In this document: piece by piece, positions 60,898 through 64,000 of the stretch | How the letters are laid out: each line of letters begins with the position of its first letter | Numbering within the stretch: position 1 is the first letter of the stretch | DNA from: Phymatolithon calcareum | Taxonomy: Eukaryota > Rhodophyta > Florideophyceae > Hapalidiales | Assembly: GCA_977006965.1 (NCBI GenBank) | Contig: OZ345372.1 | Coordinates: 1,612,001-1,676,000 of the forward strand | DNA length: 64,000 bases | Direction of reading: 5' to 3' | Program-made: the position numbers and the translations under genes | The notes under the pieces: generated by a model | Databases searched by the model: none | The model's input: only the letters and a program-made list of their open reading frames with translations | What the model was told of the DNA's origin: nothing

Positions 60898-63800
60898 TTA
60901 CAAGGTCTGTGCCGAATCGGCTCAAGCCAAAATGATCAAGTTCAACTTCTCACGGTCCTCGACACCGGTGTTGGCTCGAACCTCATCAGAGCAGACCTGG
61001 TTCCGGCCAAGGCCATCGAGGCCATCGACAAGACTAAAGATATCGTGAACCTCGCGAGCGCCTCTAACCATACTCTTAACGTTTGCGGCATTGTGCATTT
61101 GACCGTGACAATCGAAATGTTTTCCAAGCGAGTCCCGTTTGTCATCGCTCGCGAGTTGGGGGCCGACGCTATACTGGGATGTCAGTACATCGACGTCGCC
61201 GTCGAGGACATCCAGGTTCAGAAACGTCACGTGCTCCTTGTCGACAGGACCGTGGTGCCGATAATCCGACGATGGGCAGTCGAACCCGTCCCGTACAGCC
61301 TTCCGGAAAGCAAAGAGCCGTCGAAACGGGCTTATTCCTCACTCTCTGCAGTCCGATGTGCTAAACGTGTAACCCTGGAGCCCCATACTGAGACTATTGT
61401 CCAAGTCACCTGCGCCCTCCCAGGACTTCGGCTGCTTGAAGCCTCAGCTTCAACGTACGATACGTACAGGGCCACCATGGCCAATGGCCTTGCCAAAGTC
61501 AAGCGTGACGTCCCTTTTCACGTCAAGGTGGCAAACTTTTCTAAGTCTCCTATTGTCATCCCCAAGGGCATGCGCCTTGGGCACGCTCTAAAAGCGCCTT
61601 TTAACGCAGACGTCCACGCCGTCGCGTTCAAGGACATAGAGGGCAACACAGAAGCAGTCTTTGAGGACACTGACGCTAAATGCACCGAGCCACCGGAGTC
61701 CACACAGTCTGAAATGGACGTCGATCTGTCCGAGCTCACACTGGACCAACAAGAAAAGGTCAGGGCCATGTTACGGCCGTTCTCCTCAATGTGGAGTGGG
61801 CACCTGGGTCGTGTTCACGTGGCAGAAAATCACATCGACTTAGTCCCCGGCTCGCGCCCGGCCTTTGCGCAGCCATACCGCACGGGCCCTGAGTCTCGAA
61901 AGATCATTCAAGAAACTGTCGACGATCTTCTGGACAAAGGCCTTGTCGAACCAGCCCGGTCAGCATGGGCTTCGCCTGTAATATTGGTCCCTAAGCCAGA
62001 CGGTACGAAGCGCTTCTGCGTCGACTATAGGCGACTAAACGCTATGACCCTGAAAGACCGCTACCCGCTTCCTCGCATGGAGGACTGTCTTGATAGTCTC
62101 GGCACGGCAAAGCTCTTCACCACCTTGGACTGCAACTCAGGCTTCTGGCAGATCCCCATCGCAGAGAAGGATCAACCAAAGACAGCCTTCACATGTCACG
62201 CGGGAACATTCCAATGGAAGCGTATGCCGTTTGGCCTTTGTAATGCACCGGCCTCATACCAACGCACGTTGGATATCTTCCTTGCAGGGTTCATGTGGAA
62301 GTCCTGCCTTGTGTACATTGACGATGTCATCATCTTTTCGGAAACTTTTGACGAGCACATTGGGCACGTACGCGAGGTGTTGCAGGCGCTTCAGCACGCC
62401 GGGCTGTCTCTCAAGTTGAAGAAGTGCTCATTTTTCCGGAGTACAGTGGACTACCTTGGACATGTCGTGCGTCCAGGGATGCTTGAGGTTGCGACCAAAA
62501 ACACAGCGGCCATCAAGGGCCTAACCTTCCCAGAGACGCAGCCGCAACTTCGCAGTTTTATCGGCATGTGTAACGTCTACCGTCGCTTCGTCCCGAATTT
62601 CGCTCGTGTATCTGCCCCGCTGAATAAGCTTCTTGCTAAGGGCCAGTCGGCCACGCTGCCGTCACCAAACGAGGAGCAGCTAAAGGCTTTTAATCTCCTG
62701 AAGAACGCCTTGCGAGCTCCTCCAGTCCTGCGGCTTCCACAACCGGGCCTTGAGTACTCGATAGACACGGACGCCTGCGACGAACAAATCGGCTGTGCAC
62801 TGACGCAGACGCACGACGACGGGAAGAGATACCCTATCGGATTCTGGAGCCGTACGTTATGTCCACCGGAGCGGAACTATAGCGCCACCGAAAAAGAGTG
62901 CCTCGCGGTCATCTGGGCAGTACAGATATTGAGGCCATACCTCGAGCACCGTCATTTTACTGTATACACAGATCACCAAGCGTTACGTTGGATATTCGAT
63001 TTGTCCGAGCTCAGCGGTCGCCTCGCTAGATGGCGGCTACGCCTCTTGGAGTTCGACATGACCGTTAAGTACAAGAAGGTCACCGACAACGTTGTAGCCG
63101 ACGCAATTTCAAGGCTTCCAACCTTCGGGTACACTCGACTGAAGCCCGATGTGGACATCCCGTGCTTTTTGATCGAAAAAGAACCGGATATCCGGGGCCC
63201 GGCGACGATCGCGCAATGTCAGAAGCGTGTTAATGTCTCGACATGGACGGACCTCGACTGGGATCCAGTTGATCCGCTCGAGGACATTCCAGCAGTTGCC
63301 GCATACATGGAACATGTTTTGGCACTCAAATCTGTCGAGGATGTACAAATATCCTTGGTCACCGTCGAGGATCTTTTAGCGGCACAGGATGCAGACGATG
63401 ATTGCAGCGAGGTACGGAAGAAGATAGTCGACGGCCTTCCGACGCAGTATGTAGAAGATCAACGTGGACTTCTCACAAGAGTTTCCCCAGTTGATGGGAC
63501 AGTGCAAATATTGGTGCCCAAGGCCCTCCGCCAGAAAATCTTGTACTTGGCACACCATACTCCGGTCGCAGGCCATCCTGGTATCACGCGACAGTACTAT
63601 ACAGTGCGTCGCACCTTCTACTGGCCCACCATGATGGCCGACATTCGCCATGCGTCGTCTCTCTGCCACGAGTGCTCAGTTGAGCGCGTCGGATTGCGGT
63701 CACACAAATCGCCATTAAAGCTCTTCCCGGCAAAAGAGCCATTAGAGTTCGTCGCAATTGACATACTTGGCCCAATGCAACGGTCCACGGCTGGCCATCG

Positions 63801-64000
63801 ATTCATCTTGGTCATCACAGACCGCTTTAGCAAACTGACTAAAGTTGTGCCCTTGACCAACATTCGCGCGCTCACCGTCGCCAATGCTATGCTCGATCAT
63901 TGGGTTCTTTGTTATGGCGCTCCAAGTCGTCTATTGTCCGACAATGGGACACAGTTCACGGCGAAGATCTTCCAGCATATGTGCACAAAGCTCGGCGTCA
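60898..64000 (+). CDS. pol: Pol polyprotein (protease, RT, RNase H, integrase), truncated by the window end
   Basis: The frame is open from 60898 to the last base. Protease: TVLDTGVGSNLIRADL (60952-) and ADAILGCQYIDVA. RT: RSAWASPVILVPKPDG, FCVDYRRLNAMTLKDRYPLP, FTTLDCNSGFWQIPI, KRMPFGLCNAPASYQRTLD and YIDD at 62314-62325. RNase H: YSIDTDACDEQIGCALTQ, NYSATEKECLAVIWA and VYTDHQALRW. Integrase: HHCC finger HHTPVAGHPGITRQYY...LCHECS, then AIDILGP (Asp at 63760) and LLSDNGTQFT (Asp at 63940); the third acid is beyond the edge. Pol has no ATG of its own. An intermediate frame (60497-61048) overlaps the end of gag and the start of pol, so expression would need two -1 shifts, or one shift plus repair of a mutation. 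Confidence 0.9.

Larger units (their letters stand above)
57990..64000 (+). mobile_element. GC-rich Ty3/gypsy retrotransposon, runs off the right edge
   Basis: The element has a 5' LTR (57990-58383), primer-binding site, gag (58437-60521) and pol (60898 to the window end) with protease, RT, RNase H and integrase in order. All catalytic motifs seen are intact, and the base composition is like that of the host genes. The 3' part of the integrase and the 3' LTR lie outside. Confidence 0.9.

Noticed and set aside
1-64000. CRISPR arrays, bacterial operons, rRNA or tRNA genes
   Set aside because: No regularly spaced repeats, Shine-Dalgarno-led gene strings or rRNA-like sequence were seen. I cannot exclude a tRNA gene without a structure scan.

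Overview
This window is nuclear DNA from a photosynthetic eukaryote with compact genes. The evidence is a plastid-type NTRC enzyme, a lumen-targeted protein with a twin-arginine signal, a mitochondrial branched-chain keto-acid dehydrogenase subunit and a VPS53 tethering subunit. Most genes are intronless; one has two short GT-AG introns of 117 and 100 nt. Sparse short introns between repeat-rich stretches fit a florideophyte red alga such as Chondrus. That placement is inference, not proof.

Layout. 1-2471: no recognised gene. 2472-3293 (+): low-complexity repeat protein. 3604-4899 (-): BCKDH E1-alpha. 5542-5757 (-): orphan 3' coding remnant next to a perfect palindrome. 5.9-9.8 kb: decayed repeats and hairpins. 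9785-14128 (+): 1447-aa membrane-anchored Sel1-repeat protein. 15286-16935 (-): NTRC. 19943-20833 (-): Ser/Arg/Pro-rich protein. 25819-28449 (+): a Fanzor (eukaryotic TnpB-like RNA-guided nuclease) with one in-frame TAG. 28677-29909 (-): signal-peptide-peptidase-like protease. 30713-31850 (-): three-exon lumenal protein. 34035-36722 (-): VPS53.

From 37 kb to the end the window is mobile DNA. A short MULE has 81-82 bp inverted repeats and a perfect 10-bp target duplication. A decayed minus-strand copy of the 1447-aa gene (40345-44140) has been hit by a hAT MITE with a perfect 8-bp duplication, a foldback element and a LINE tail. Smaller scraps of the same gene lie at 33.7 kb and 49 kb, and an inverted Sel1 pair lies at 47.4 kb. 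Two pogo-like MITEs of 422 and 423 bp each have TA duplications. An AT-rich Ty3/gypsy element (53567-57418, -) has lost its RT palm. A second, GC-rich Ty3/gypsy element starts with an LTR at 57990 and runs off the right edge.

How the genes relate. The host genes are unrelated housekeeping functions: branched-chain amino-acid catabolism, plastid redox control, intramembrane proteolysis and retrograde Golgi tethering. There is no operon logic. The most interesting object is the Fanzor locus. Its two halves are in one frame and separated only by a TAG that replaces what was probably a tryptophan codon.
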